A DNA stretch of 64,000 nucleotides, from NCBI GenBank assembly GCA_022843625.1, contig JALHNH010000004.1:266640-330639 (forward strand), given 5' to 3'. Position numbers and translations under genes: made by a program. Positions 1 through 8,329 of this stretch are shown piece after piece. Below the pieces are notes generated by a model, which saw only the letters and a list, made by a program, of their open reading frames with translations, had not been told where the DNA came from and searched no databases. Position 1 is the stretch's first letter, and each line of letters starts with the position of its first letter. Source of the stretch: Bryobacter sp. GTDB lineage: Bacteria > Acidobacteriota > Terriglobia > Bryobacterales > Bryobacteraceae.

Positions 1-1897
1 AGGTGGCGCTGAGCCGGACCTTGGACTGCAGCATGTATTGATCGATGCCGAAATCGTAGGTGTTGTAGCGATCAGGCAGGAGAGTGGGGTCACCATATGG
101 GGTGAAGATGACAGCACCTGTAGCGGGCACGTTGGAGAAGCCGGCGCCGAAGCGCTCGTAGAGGGCAGGGGCACGGTAGGCGTTGCCCAGGTGGGCGCGG
201 ATCTTGGTGCCGGACTCAGGGATGAGGTAGGCGAGGGAAAGGTCGCCAGTCCAGGCAGTTGGGGGGCTAGGGAGATCCCGGTTGTAGTTGTTGGCGGTGC
301 CCTGGATGGCAAATTCTGGGCGCTTGAGATTGAAGCTCTGAACGCGGCCGGAGGCCGAGACGAGGAGGCGGTCACGGAAGAGTGAGAACTGATTCTGGAT
401 GAAAGCGGCGTTGGCGTTTTGACGTACTTTACCGTCCACCAGAATGGTGCGGGGGGCAGGCAGGCCATTGTTCTGACGGTCATTGAAGAATTCTTTTTCG
501 AATTCATAGCCAGCGGAGACCTGATAGATCTTCGATACACGGATACCGGCACGCAGATCGATGTTATCGATAAAGCCGCCGGGGTTGGTTCGAGTGCTGG
601 CGGCCGGCTGGAAGCCACCGCCGCCGGGGCCGTTCTGGAAGAGGCGATTGGTATTGAGGCGCTGGTAGGCAGCCTGAAGATTCACGTTGTTGCCGATGTC
701 GTGTTGGAGCTTGACGGCAGTGGTGAAGAAAGTGGAGGAGCGACGGTTGTCGGTATCATCTCGACCGGGAATATATGTGGCATTGCCATAGTTGACTGGC
801 AGGTTTCTATTGAGGTTGAGTACCTGGTCTGGAGCGAGCGGGATGGCCGGGATGATGTTGGAACTGCCAAAGTTTGCAGTTGGAATGCCAGCCGTGCCGG
901 GGGTGACGTTGGACTGGACGAAGTCTTTTGCGCCGTAGAAGCGACCGGTCAGGCGGGTTTTGGGTGTGAAGTCGTAGCGGAGAAAGGCCTGGCCGCCATT
1001 GGAGCGGTTGGCGTCGTTGCCGTCTACGCCTTTGATGATGTTGAGGTGATTGAAGCCTCCGCTGTAGAGGAGCTTATTATTCATGAACGCGCCGCCGATT
1101 GTGGCCCGGCCGCGCATAAAGCCAAGGCCGCCGCCTTCGGCCTGGATCATGCCGTGAGTGGGTGGGCCTCCATCATCAGAGACGATATTGATTGCGCCAC
1201 CCACGGCTGAGGTGCCGTAGAGCGAAGAGCCAGAACCGCGGAGTACTTCCACCTGTTTGGCGTTGACAAAGGTCATGTTGGCGACGAAGGAGCTGGCATC
1301 GCCCTGCGTAGTGGTTGGATCGCGAAAACGCATGCCATCGATGAGGACGGCAGAGGCGTCCGGACGCAGGCCACGCATGCGGATCTGGGTGAGCGCGCCG
1401 GGGCCGCCGAGCTGGCGAATTTGCACGCCGGGGACTGAGCGAACGATTTCTGCAAGGTTCGTTTCGTTGCGGTTGTTGATTTCTTCTGCCGAGACGACGC
1501 TGATCGCTTTAGTAGTTTGATCGATCGTCTGGGCACCGTCGCTAGCCGTAACGATCACTGTTTGGGCAAGGCCGCCGATGGCGAGTTTGAAGTCTTCATC
1601 TTTGGGCGTGCCTGTTTTTTCAATTGTGATCTGGCGGGACGCGAGGCTGAAAGCTTCTGATTCTACTTCGAGGATGTAGCTGCCGCTGGGGATGCTCGAG
1701 AACTTGTAAGTGCCACTGGCTTCTGAAACCGTGCTGGCGATGATGGCACCACCTGCGGCATGGAGGCTGAGACGGGCGTTAGCTACGGGGGCTGATTGTG
1801 GATCGGTAATCTTGCCTTGGAGAACAGCTTGGGCGAGGGTTGGAACGGAGAGAATTCCGATTGCGATCAAGATTCGAAGCAATAGACTGAAAGTCAT
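1..1897 (-). CDS. TonB-dependent outer-membrane receptor (partial)
   Basis: The minus-strand frame is open from an ATG at 1897 to the window edge, giving about 632 residues without the end of the barrel. The order seen is: a signal peptide (about 1-23, ending TLAQA), a carboxypeptidase-regulatory-like beta-sandwich (about 24-105), a plug domain (about 110-235, with SVPGVQIRQLG, RMRGLRPDASAVLIDGM and GSGSSLYGTSAVGGAINI), then aromatic-rich barrel strands. Such receptors import scarce ligands (corrinoids, haem, siderophores, glycans) using energy from TonB-ExbB-ExbD. The plug resembles BtuB/Cir-type receptors more than the very large Oar type. It is divergent from the ExbB/DUF2149/CobN/CbiZ operon, so a corrinoid or other tetrapyrrole is the favoured ligand, by inference from context. 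No clear Shine-Dalgarno site precedes the ATG. Confidence 0.9.
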   Translation of the reverse strand, partial: MTFSLLLRILIAIGILSVPTLAQAVLQGKITDPQSAPVANARLSLHAAGGAIIASTVSEASGTYKFSSIPSGSYILEVESEAFSLASRQITIEKTGTPKDEDFKLAIGGLAQTVIVTASDGAQTIDQTTKAISVVSAEEINNRNETNLAEIVRSVPGVQIRQLGGPGALTQIRMRGLRPDASAVLIDGMRFRDPTTTQGDASSFVANMTFVNAKQVEVLRGSGSSLYGTSAVGGAINIVSDDGGPPTHGMIQAEGGGLGFMRGRATIGGAFMNNKLLYSGGFNHLNIIKGVDGNDANRSNGGQAFLRYDFTPKTRLTGRFYGAKDFVQSNVTPGTAGIPTANFGSSNIIPAIPLAPDQVLNLNRNLPVNYGNATYIPGRDDTDNRRSSTFFTTAVKLQHDIGNNVNLQAAYQRLNTNRLFQNGPGGGGFQPAASTRTNPGGFIDNIDLRAGIRVSKIYQVSAGYEFEKEFFNDRQNNGLPAPRTILVDGKVRQNANAAFIQNQFSLFRDRLLVSASGRVQSFNLKRPEFAIQGTANNYNRDLPSPPTAWTGDLSLAYLIPESGTKIRAHLGNAYRAPALYERFGAGFSNVPATGAVIFTPYGDPTLLPDRYNTYDFGIDQYMLQSKVRLSAT

Positions 1898-2124
1898 TAG
1901 CAATAGCTTATGGGCGGATCGTTTTCAATCCCAATGGATTCTTACTAGCGGGTGGAAATGAACGATGAGCGGGACAAAATTGCAGGTTTTGAAGATGTTT
2001 GATTCATCGCAATCGTTGCCTGGATCGAGCGGCTATGTCCGTCTATCGCCGATTGTCGCCCGTTCATTGGATTAGTGCAACTTACACGATTTAGCGTGAC
2101 TATACTCGTAGAGATACAAATCTC
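1898..2124. promoter_or_regulatory. Divergent intergenic region, receptor / ExbB operon
   Basis: This 227-bp spacer must carry promoters for both the receptor and the ExbB-CobN-CbiZ operon. A TATACT hexamer just upstream of the ExbB start (about 2100-2105) could be a -10 box, but only a weak -35 (CAACTT, 17 bp upstream) accompanies it. I looked on both strands for the conserved B12 box of the cobalamin riboswitch and did not find it. Confidence 0.35.
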
Positions 2125-2787
2125 ATGCCCGTTCTTTACGACATCACTGTCAAGCTTTTTTACCAACTTTCAAACTTCTTCTTCTGGCCGGTAGCGATCA
2201 GTTTGATCGTACTTTTCGTTTGGTCGTTGATCGAATTAGGGCGGCTGTCTTACAACGTTTTTCAGCGTCGTGGAGATGAAGCTACCAACCTGGAAGCCCT
2301 TGGGGCCGCGCTTGAGGCTGACTTCCGGCGGAATCGTTTTGCCGATGGGAAATTGAACGGGGTGAAGTTGTCGATTGGCCTTGTGGGGTTCTGGCAACGG
2401 CTCGAGAAGCGGCGCGGGACGCTAGAGACTGCCAAGAATTTTGAGATGCTGCTGGATCAGGCGTTGAGAGAAGAAGAATCGCAGACTACGGCACGGCTCG
2501 ATTTCTCGCGAGCGCTCGTGCGGCTTGGGCCGATGCTTGGTTTGGCCGGGACGATTATTCCTTTGGGGCCGGCGCTTCAATCGTTGTTGACTGGCGATAT
2601 GGCTGGCATGGTGAACCACCTGGTGGTGGGCTTTGGTGCAGTGGTGTGCGGGCTGGTGATGTCGGGTATTGCCTATGCCATTACGCTGGTGCGGGAGCGC
2701 TGGGCGCGGGCCGACGTTGAAGCAATGGAAAATCTGTGTGAGCTTATGATGCAGGCAAGGAGCAGCGATGCGCGCATTCCGGCGTAA
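2125..2787 (+). CDS. MotA/TolQ/ExbB-family proton channel protein
   Basis: The 220-residue protein has the ExbB/TolQ layout: TM1 at about 19-37, a cytoplasmic loop, TM2 at about 132-153 with the family motif LGPMLGLAGT (134-143), and TM3 at about 164-189. ExbB/TolQ/MotA proteins form inner-membrane pentamers that work with a single-TM ExbD/TolR/MotB partner to convert proton motive force into mechanical work. The partner here is the next gene, a DUF2149 protein whose start overlaps this stop by 20 bases. The window has a separate tolQ at 15880-16557, so this copy is dedicated to the CobN/CbiZ operon. An SD-like site is weak, and the ATG is chosen by length and by the N-terminal amphipathic stretch. 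Confidence 0.9.
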   Translation: MPVLYDITVKLFYQLSNFFFWPVAISLIVLFVWSLIELGRLSYNVFQRRGDEATNLEALGAALEADFRRNRFADGKLNGVKLSIGLVGFWQRLEKRRGTLETAKNFEMLLDQALREEESQTTARLDFSRALVRLGPMLGLAGTIIPLGPALQSLLTGDMAGMVNHLVVGFGAVVCGLVMSGIAYAITLVRERWARADVEAMENLCELMMQARSSDARIPA

Positions 2788-3124
2788 GGATCGATCGAAG
2801 TCGCGCTTCACGAGTATTCATCGCGAGGACCCCTTGTCTGGTGTGGCGAATCTGTTTGACGCCTCGATTGTATTTGCTGTGGGTTTGATGGTGGCTCTGG
2901 TGCAGGCATTCAGCATGGCGCAGATTCTCGATCCGAACTCGGAGTTCACGATCGTCAAGCGTGACACGCGGACGGGTGAGATGGAAATTATCGAGAAGAG
3001 CAAAAAAGAAGTAAAGGTGAAGAAGATGACTCCAGAGAAGAAGTCGGGGTCTGGCACCCGTCTGGGGGTCGCATATCAATTGCCGGATGGAAGCGTTGTT
3101 TATGTACCTGAAGCGAATCAGTAG
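2768..3124 (+). CDS. DUF2149 domain protein, ExbD-like single-pass partner
   Basis: 118 residues. The N-terminus is basic and cytoplasmic. One TM helix runs at about 32-50, inside the DUF2149 hallmark EDPLSGVANLFD. The C-terminus ends with the family's second hallmark (RLGVAYQLPDG, then VVYVPE). Asp31 sits at the mouth of the helix, as the proton-carrying Asp does in ExbD/TolR (compare PLVDVVLVLL in the TolR of this window). I therefore infer an ExbD-like role with the upstream ExbB-like protein. Families of this type are known next to CobN-like genes in methanogens and bacteria, but their function is not established. AAGGAG lies 5 bases before the ATG. The 3' end overlaps the cobN-like gene. 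Confidence 0.88.
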   Translation: MRAFRRKDRSKSRFTSIHREDPLSGVANLFDASIVFAVGLMVALVQAFSMAQILDPNSEFTIVKRDTRTGEMEIIEKSKKEVKVKKMTPEKKSGSGTRLGVAYQLPDGSVVYVPEANQ

Positions 3125-6100
3125 TCTTGTTGTTCTGTTTGCGGGATTGATGGCTGGGGCCGACCCGGTGAAGATCCTGATTGTGTCTGGCGGCGGGCAA
3201 GTGATTCAGGAAGCCAAGACAGCGTTTGACAAGCAGTATGGGGCGGGGCTGATTGAGGTGCAGACGGCGGCTGGGGAACCGACGGCAGAACAGATGGCCT
3301 GGGCACGGATCAGTTTCTACTTTCACCCTGAAGATAGTATGATGCAGCGGCTGACGCCGCAGGCGGACAAGGCGGCAAAGCGTGGTGCGGCCTTTGTGGT
3401 GTCGCCCACCATGTTTTTGCCGAGGCAGTGGGTTTACAAGCAGAGCACGAAGCTGGCTGAAGAGGTGGAGCGGTATTGGCAGTTTGGCGGGGTGGAGAAC
3501 ATTACGCCAATGCTGGCGCTGCTCTATCAAAGTGGCGGGGGCGTGAAGAAGCTGAAATTTTCTGCGCCGGTTTCGCAGGCTTCGAGTGGTATCTATCATC
3601 CAAAGACGCGCAAAGAATTCAAGAATCTATCGGAGTATCTGGGTTGGTATGAGACGAGCGGGCTATACAAGAAGGGCGCTCCGCTGGTTGGAATTGGCTT
3701 CTTCAATACGAACATCAAGCAGCAGGACCTGGCTCATATCGATGCCTTGATTGCTGAGCTTGAGCGAAACAAAATTGGAGCAGTGCCGGCCTTTGGCTGG
3801 CCTTTCAATACGTTAAACCCGTATTTCACGGTGGATGGCAAGTCACCGTTGCGATTGATTTATGCCTTGAATCTCGGTGTGCTGAAGCCGGACGATACGA
3901 AGTGGCTGGAGAGCCATGGGGTTCATGCGATGAACCTGCAGGTGACGCGGCAGACGTATGCCGAATGGTCTAAGGGCTTGCGGGGCTTGATGCCGGACAA
4001 GGTGCCGAGCCAGATCTCGACGCCGGAGAGGGCAGCGACGGCTGAGCCGATTCTGTTTGCCTCGACGGAGACGCGTGCTGATGGGACCAGTTATGCCGCG
4101 CCGATTCGTGAGCGGGTGGAAATGACGGTGAAGCGGAGCTTGCGATGGATTGCGCTGCAGGACAAGCCGAACGCTGAGAAGAAGATTGTATTCGTTTACT
4201 ACAACAACCCGCCGGGCAAGGGAAATCTGGGGGCTTCGTATTTGCAGGTGTTGCCGACGATGTCGACGTTGCTTGAGCGCTTGCGCAAGTCTGACTATGT
4301 AACGGGTGACACTCGGCCGAGTGACAGGGATTTGATTCGGATGCTGGAGCGCTCTGGACGGAATGTCGAAACGTGGGCGCCGGGTGAGCTGGATGCCATG
4401 CTCGAGAAGGGCGGGATGGTGTTGTATGCAGTGGAAGACTACAAGCGGCATTTTGCACAGTTGCCGGTTGAGTTTCGCAACATGATTACGAAGGAGTATG
4501 GGCCGCCCGAGAAGACCGAGATGCTGCGGATCAAGACAAGCGAAGGGAAACATTTCTTTGTGATCCCGGGGGCTCGTTATGGCAACGTGTTTATGGGTGT
4601 GCAGCCGCTACGTGCCACCTTTGACCGGATCATCGACACAACACACGATACGACGGTGCCGGTGCCGCATTCCTATGTGGCTGCCTATATGTGGTACCGC
4701 CATGTGTTCAAGGCCGATGCGATTGTTCACATTGGGCGTCATGGGACGCTTGAGTGGCTGCCGGGCAAACAGGTGGCGCAGGCGGGATGGGATCACTCGG
4801 AGGCCATGCTCGGTGAAATCCCTAACCCGTACTACTACATCATGGACGGAGACGGCGAGTCGTTGCAGGCGATGCGGCGGAGTGCGGCGGTAATGATTAG
4901 TCACCTGACGCCGCTGATTTTGGGTGGTGGGATGCGTGAGGAGTTGCGTCCGCTGAATCAGGCGCTGGAGCAGTTGCGGGAGAAGCAGGATACGCAGGCG
5001 ACGCTGGCTGATCAATACTGGCAGACGGTGAAGGCCGAAGCGATCAAGCTGAAGCTGGATACGCAGTTGCGGTTGAATCTGAGCGACCCGGATTTTCGGG
5101 AGTCGCAGGCGAAGCTGATGAAGTTTGTGGGTGAGGTGCTGGATGGGCCGATCCCTGCGGGGATCCATTCGCTGGGGGTGTTGCCGTCGGAGGCTGTGCA
5201 GAAGGAGGCGCTGGGGGAGTTTATCAAGTTTGGGTTTCAGGAGTCGGAGATTCCGAAGATCCGGGCTGAATTGCCGAAGTGGGCTGAGGCGGTGTTTGAG
5301 GGCCGCGAGCCTGCGCTGGAGGGTAAATATGAGCCGAAGCTGCGGGACAAGATCTTTACTCAGATTGCATCGGGCAAGCCGTGGATTACGAATTTGAGAC
5401 TGTCTGCCACGCGCGAAGTGGATGCCATTGTTGAGGTGTTGCGTGGGCGGTATTTGCCGTCAAGCCCGCTGGGTGAGCCGTTGCGGGTGCCGGCCGGTTT
5501 GCCTACGGGCCGTAAGCAGTTTGGCTTTGACCCGACGCTGATTCCGACGAAGGAAGCGTGGGCTCTAGGACGACAGATGGCTGATGAGACGCTGGCTCGT
5601 TTTCGTAAGGAGAAGGGCGGCTTCCCCGACAAAGTATCGATGATGCTCTGGTACGGTGAGACCGATTCGCATCACGGGGCCATGGAATCGATGGCGCTGC
5701 ATCTGATGGGGATTGAGCTGCAGTGGAATGCGCGCAATCAGGTGGACAACATCCGGCTAGTGCCAGACAAAGAGATGAAACATCCGCGCGTGAATGTGGT
5801 GTTTAACATCAGTGGCATTTACCGGGACGGATTCGGCGACAAGATCAATTTGCTGGACCGTGCCTCGAGGCTGGCGGCTTCGGCTGGGGATAACGCGATT
5901 TCGCGTCATGACAAGGAAGTGACCAAGGCGCTGATCGCGCAGGGTGTCGACAAGAAGCAGGCTGAACGGATTGCGCGGGCGCGGGTGTTTGGTAACAAGC
6001 CGGGGTCGTATTCGATTGGTGTGGACCGAATGGTGGAATCGAGCAGGGATGCAGGGAATGATGCTGGCCTTGCCAATCTATATCTGCATTACATGAACTC

Positions 6101-7121
6101 GGCATTCAGTGAAGAGACCTGGGGCGAGGAAGTGCCCAAAGGCCTTGAGGAGCATTTGAAGGGCAACCAGTCTGTGTTGTTCAGCCGAACGAGTAATCTC
6201 TATGGCGTGCTGGACAACGATGATACGTACAGCTATGCCGGCGGGATGAGTGCGGCAACGAAGTTTGTGAATGGCGGTAAGGCGCCTGAGTTTTATATTC
6301 ACAACTTGCGCAAGCCGGGTGCCGAGAACATGGTGGACCTGAAGACTTTTCTTGCCACAGAGATGAATCAGCGGCTGTGGAACCCGAAGTGGATTGAACA
6401 CATGAAGGGGTCGGGCTATGCGGGGGCGCGCGAGATGTTCCGCGAAGTGGAGCATCTTTATGGATTCCAGGCGACGACGAAGGAATCAATGGAGGGCAGT
6501 TTCTGGCAGAACACCTTTGATGTTTACGTTGCAGACAAACATGGGATGGAGTTGGAGAAGTTCTTTGAAAAAGAGAACCCGCATGCACGGCAGAATCAAC
6601 TGGCGCGGATGCTGGAAGTGGATCGGCAGGGGTCTTACAAGTTCAACGAGCAGGACAAGGCGACGCTGGTTCGTGAGTATGTGAAGAGTGTTGCCAAGAA
6701 TGGGGTGGCTTGTTCTGCCAATACCTGCGGCAATCAGAAATTGCAGCAACATGTGGCGGCAAGTGCCGCGCTTGTTTCAGGCTTGGGCAATCTGGAGTTG
6801 AAGCAGTTTGGACAAGTGCTGGCCAAGGCGACGCGATGGGCGCCGAATGTGATGGCGGCGGCACCCGCGGCGGTGCGCGAGGGGATGAAAGAGGCGCAGA
6901 AGGCGGCAGTAAGGCCACCTGCGCCAGTGGTGAAGCCGCCTGCACCGCGGCCGGCATCGAAGCCCGATGTGACCGGTTTTGCGATCAAAGAAACAGTGAT
7001 GAAGCTGGCGAAGGAAAGCGCTGGCGGCGGGTTGCCCGTGGAGTGGAGCTGGTTGCTCGTGTTGGGCGTGCTGCTCACCATTGGGGCAGGATTTGAAGCA
7101 AGAAAAGGACAAGCATCGTGA
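3102..7121 (+). CDS. Exported, membrane-anchored CobN-like chelatase subunit
   Basis: About 1339 residues, the size of the large subunit of cobalt/magnesium chelatases (CobN/BchH). Family motifs seen are GRHGTLEWLPGKQVA, NISGIYRDGF and FGNKPGSYSIGV. Unlike cytoplasmic CobN, it starts with a signal peptide (MYLKRISSLVVLFAG, mature near ADPVKIL). It ends with a Pro-rich linker, one TM helix (SWLLVLGVLLTIGAGF) and a short basic tail, predicting a periplasmic enzyme anchored by its C-terminus. No CobS/CobT or ChlI/ChlD ATPase genes are nearby. A CobN homologue, HmuS, occurs in haem-uptake operons of Bacteroidetes. Here the neighbour CbiZ points instead to a corrinoid. An in-frame ATG at 3087 is an alternative start. 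I chose 3102 because GGAAG lies 8 bases upstream and the signal peptide begins there. The reaction (metal insertion or removal) is not known. Confidence 0.9.
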   Translation: MYLKRISSLVVLFAGLMAGADPVKILIVSGGGQVIQEAKTAFDKQYGAGLIEVQTAAGEPTAEQMAWARISFYFHPEDSMMQRLTPQADKAAKRGAAFVVSPTMFLPRQWVYKQSTKLAEEVERYWQFGGVENITPMLALLYQSGGGVKKLKFSAPVSQASSGIYHPKTRKEFKNLSEYLGWYETSGLYKKGAPLVGIGFFNTNIKQQDLAHIDALIAELERNKIGAVPAFGWPFNTLNPYFTVDGKSPLRLIYALNLGVLKPDDTKWLESHGVHAMNLQVTRQTYAEWSKGLRGLMPDKVPSQISTPERAATAEPILFASTETRADGTSYAAPIRERVEMTVKRSLRWIALQDKPNAEKKIVFVYYNNPPGKGNLGASYLQVLPTMSTLLERLRKSDYVTGDTRPSDRDLIRMLERSGRNVETWAPGELDAMLEKGGMVLYAVEDYKRHFAQLPVEFRNMITKEYGPPEKTEMLRIKTSEGKHFFVIPGARYGNVFMGVQPLRATFDRIIDTTHDTTVPVPHSYVAAYMWYRHVFKADAIVHIGRHGTLEWLPGKQVAQAGWDHSEAMLGEIPNPYYYIMDGDGESLQAMRRSAAVMISHLTPLILGGGMREELRPLNQALEQLREKQDTQATLADQYWQTVKAEAIKLKLDTQLRLNLSDPDFRESQAKLMKFVGEVLDGPIPAGIHSLGVLPSEAVQKEALGEFIKFGFQESEIPKIRAELPKWAEAVFEGREPALEGKYEPKLRDKIFTQIASGKPWITNLRLSATREVDAIVEVLRGRYLPSSPLGEPLRVPAGLPTGRKQFGFDPTLIPTKEAWALGRQMADETLARFRKEKGGFPDKVSMMLWYGETDSHHGAMESMALHLMGIELQWNARNQVDNIRLVPDKEMKHPRVNVVFNISGIYRDGFGDKINLLDRASRLAASAGDNAISRHDKEVTKALIAQGVDKKQAERIARARVFGNKPGSYSIGVDRMVESSRDAGNDAGLANLYLHYMNSAFSEETWGEEVPKGLEEHLKGNQSVLFSRTSNLYGVLDNDDTYSYAGGMSAATKFVNGGKAPEFYIHNLRKPGAENMVDLKTFLATEMNQRLWNPKWIEHMKGSGYAGAREMFREVEHLYGFQATTKESMEGSFWQNTFDVYVADKHGMELEKFFEKENPHARQNQLARMLEVDRQGSYKFNEQDKATLVREYVKSVAKNGVACSANTCGNQKLQQHVAASAALVSGLGNLELKQFGQVLAKATRWAPNVMAAAPAAVREGMKEAQKAAVRPPAPVVKPPAPRPASKPDVTGFAIKETVMKLAKESAGGGLPVEWSWLLVLGVLLTIGAGFEARKGQAS

Positions 7122-8308
7122 TGATTTCTTCTCTCGTTTTTGCAGCTTTGCTGGCACAGCAGAACCCGGTGAATGTGTTGGTGGAGGCGCCAAACTTTAG
7201 TGCGGCCCGCAACGGCAGACAGATTGTGGTGACGCTTAAGGGCGCGCACAATGTCGTGTCGACTTCAGGCCGGACCGGGGGCATGAGCAACAAGGTGACA
7301 CATCTGGTAAATCACCAGAGTATGGAAGCCAAGATGCATATGGAGCGGCACAACCTCATTGCGAAGATGAGTGAAGAAGACTATCACGACCTCATTACGA
7401 AGGATCTGGGTCTGAACCCGCTGACCACGGCGATGATGGGTACGGCGGCGAACATGAACTATCTGGGCCGCCGGACGCAGGAGTTTCGCGGCTTGCGGGT
7501 GGATGCGTTTGTGACTGCTGGAGTTGAAGGAAACGCGACCCGGCCCGGGGATCCGGCGATGTGGTTTGAGGGTGAAAAGGGCATGGAGTACATCAAGCCC
7601 ATGTCAGGGACGATCAATACGATTCTGATCATCAATCAGCCGCTGACGGCAGCCGCGCAGGAGCGTGCTGTGGTGACAATGACTGAAGCCAAGAGTGCGG
7701 CGCTGAGTGAGCTTGCGATCGGGAGCCGCTATTCAACAGGATTGTCTACCGGCACGGGGACCGATCAATTTATCATTGCCAGTCTGTTGAAAGATGATGT
7801 GCGGCAACTGCGCTGGAGCGGTACGCATACGAAACTGGGCGAGTTGATCGGGTTGGCTGTGAAGGAAGCGACGATCGAGGCGCTGCGATGGCAGAACGGC
7901 ATGGAGCGGTCTCATACTCGTAGCATCATGCACGCGCTGGGCCGCTACGGGTTGAGTGAAGAGAAACTGCTGGAGCGTCTGAAGAAGGCGATGCCCGAGG
8001 ATAGCTTCAAGTTTTTGATCGAGAACAAGATGGCAGTGTTGTGGGAGCCACGGCTTTCAGCCACTGCCTTTGCTTATGCCAGTGTGCTGGACCGGTTGCA
8101 GTATGGCACTTTGCCGGAAGAAGGTGCCGGGGAGACGTTGCGGGATCAGGCGGCGAGCGTGGGAGTTGCGATCTCAGGGCGGCCGAATCAATGGCCTGTA
8201 TTCTGGGGCAAGATCAGCGTTGCGGGTAAGGATCGAACGGCTCCGTTTATTGAGGGGTTGGCCCTTGGGTGGCAGGCACGTTGGGCGAATAGCCCTAGCC
8301 CCAAGTAG
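7118..8308 (+). CDS. CbiZ-like adenosylcobinamide amidohydrolase, exported
   Basis: 396 residues. The middle carries the CbiZ (adenosylcobinamide amidohydrolase) signatures: GTINTILIIN (164-173), TEAKSAAL (189-196) and STGTGTDQ (210-217). CbiZ cleaves the nucleotide-loop side of cobamides to adenosylcobyric acid so that foreign corrinoids can be remodelled. Two features differ from textbook CbiZ. A hydrophobic N-terminus (MMISSLVFAALLAQ) looks like a signal peptide. A C-terminal extension of about 150 residues, which I do not recognise, brings the length to 396 instead of about 220-250. The ATG overlaps the cobN-like stop (ATGA), so translation is probably coupled. If exported, it would act on corrinoids in the periplasm after TonB-dependent uptake. 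Family membership is firm; substrate and location are inferred. Confidence 0.85.
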   Translation: MMISSLVFAALLAQQNPVNVLVEAPNFSAARNGRQIVVTLKGAHNVVSTSGRTGGMSNKVTHLVNHQSMEAKMHMERHNLIAKMSEEDYHDLITKDLGLNPLTTAMMGTAANMNYLGRRTQEFRGLRVDAFVTAGVEGNATRPGDPAMWFEGEKGMEYIKPMSGTINTILIINQPLTAAAQERAVVTMTEAKSAALSELAIGSRYSTGLSTGTGTDQFIIASLLKDDVRQLRWSGTHTKLGELIGLAVKEATIEALRWQNGMERSHTRSIMHALGRYGLSEEKLLERLKKAMPEDSFKFLIENKMAVLWEPRLSATAFAYASVLDRLQYGTLPEEGAGETLRDQAASVGVAISGRPNQWPVFWGKISVAGKDRTAPFIEGLALGWQARWANSPSPK

Positions 8309-8329
8309 TTGAGATAGGATTGGGCGATT

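Noticed and set aside
419..1210. 263-codon plus-strand frame
   Set aside because: Antisense to the TonB receptor, which has clear domain motifs. The plus frame has no recognisable protein features.
1898..2124. Cobalamin riboswitch in the divergent region of the CobN/CbiZ locus
   Set aside because: No B12-box-like sequence on either strand, and 227 bp shared by two promoters leaves little space.
3843..4553. Long minus-strand frames inside the cobN-like gene
   Set aside because: They are rich in Arg, His and Gln without protein-like organisation and overlap a gene with strong family motifs.
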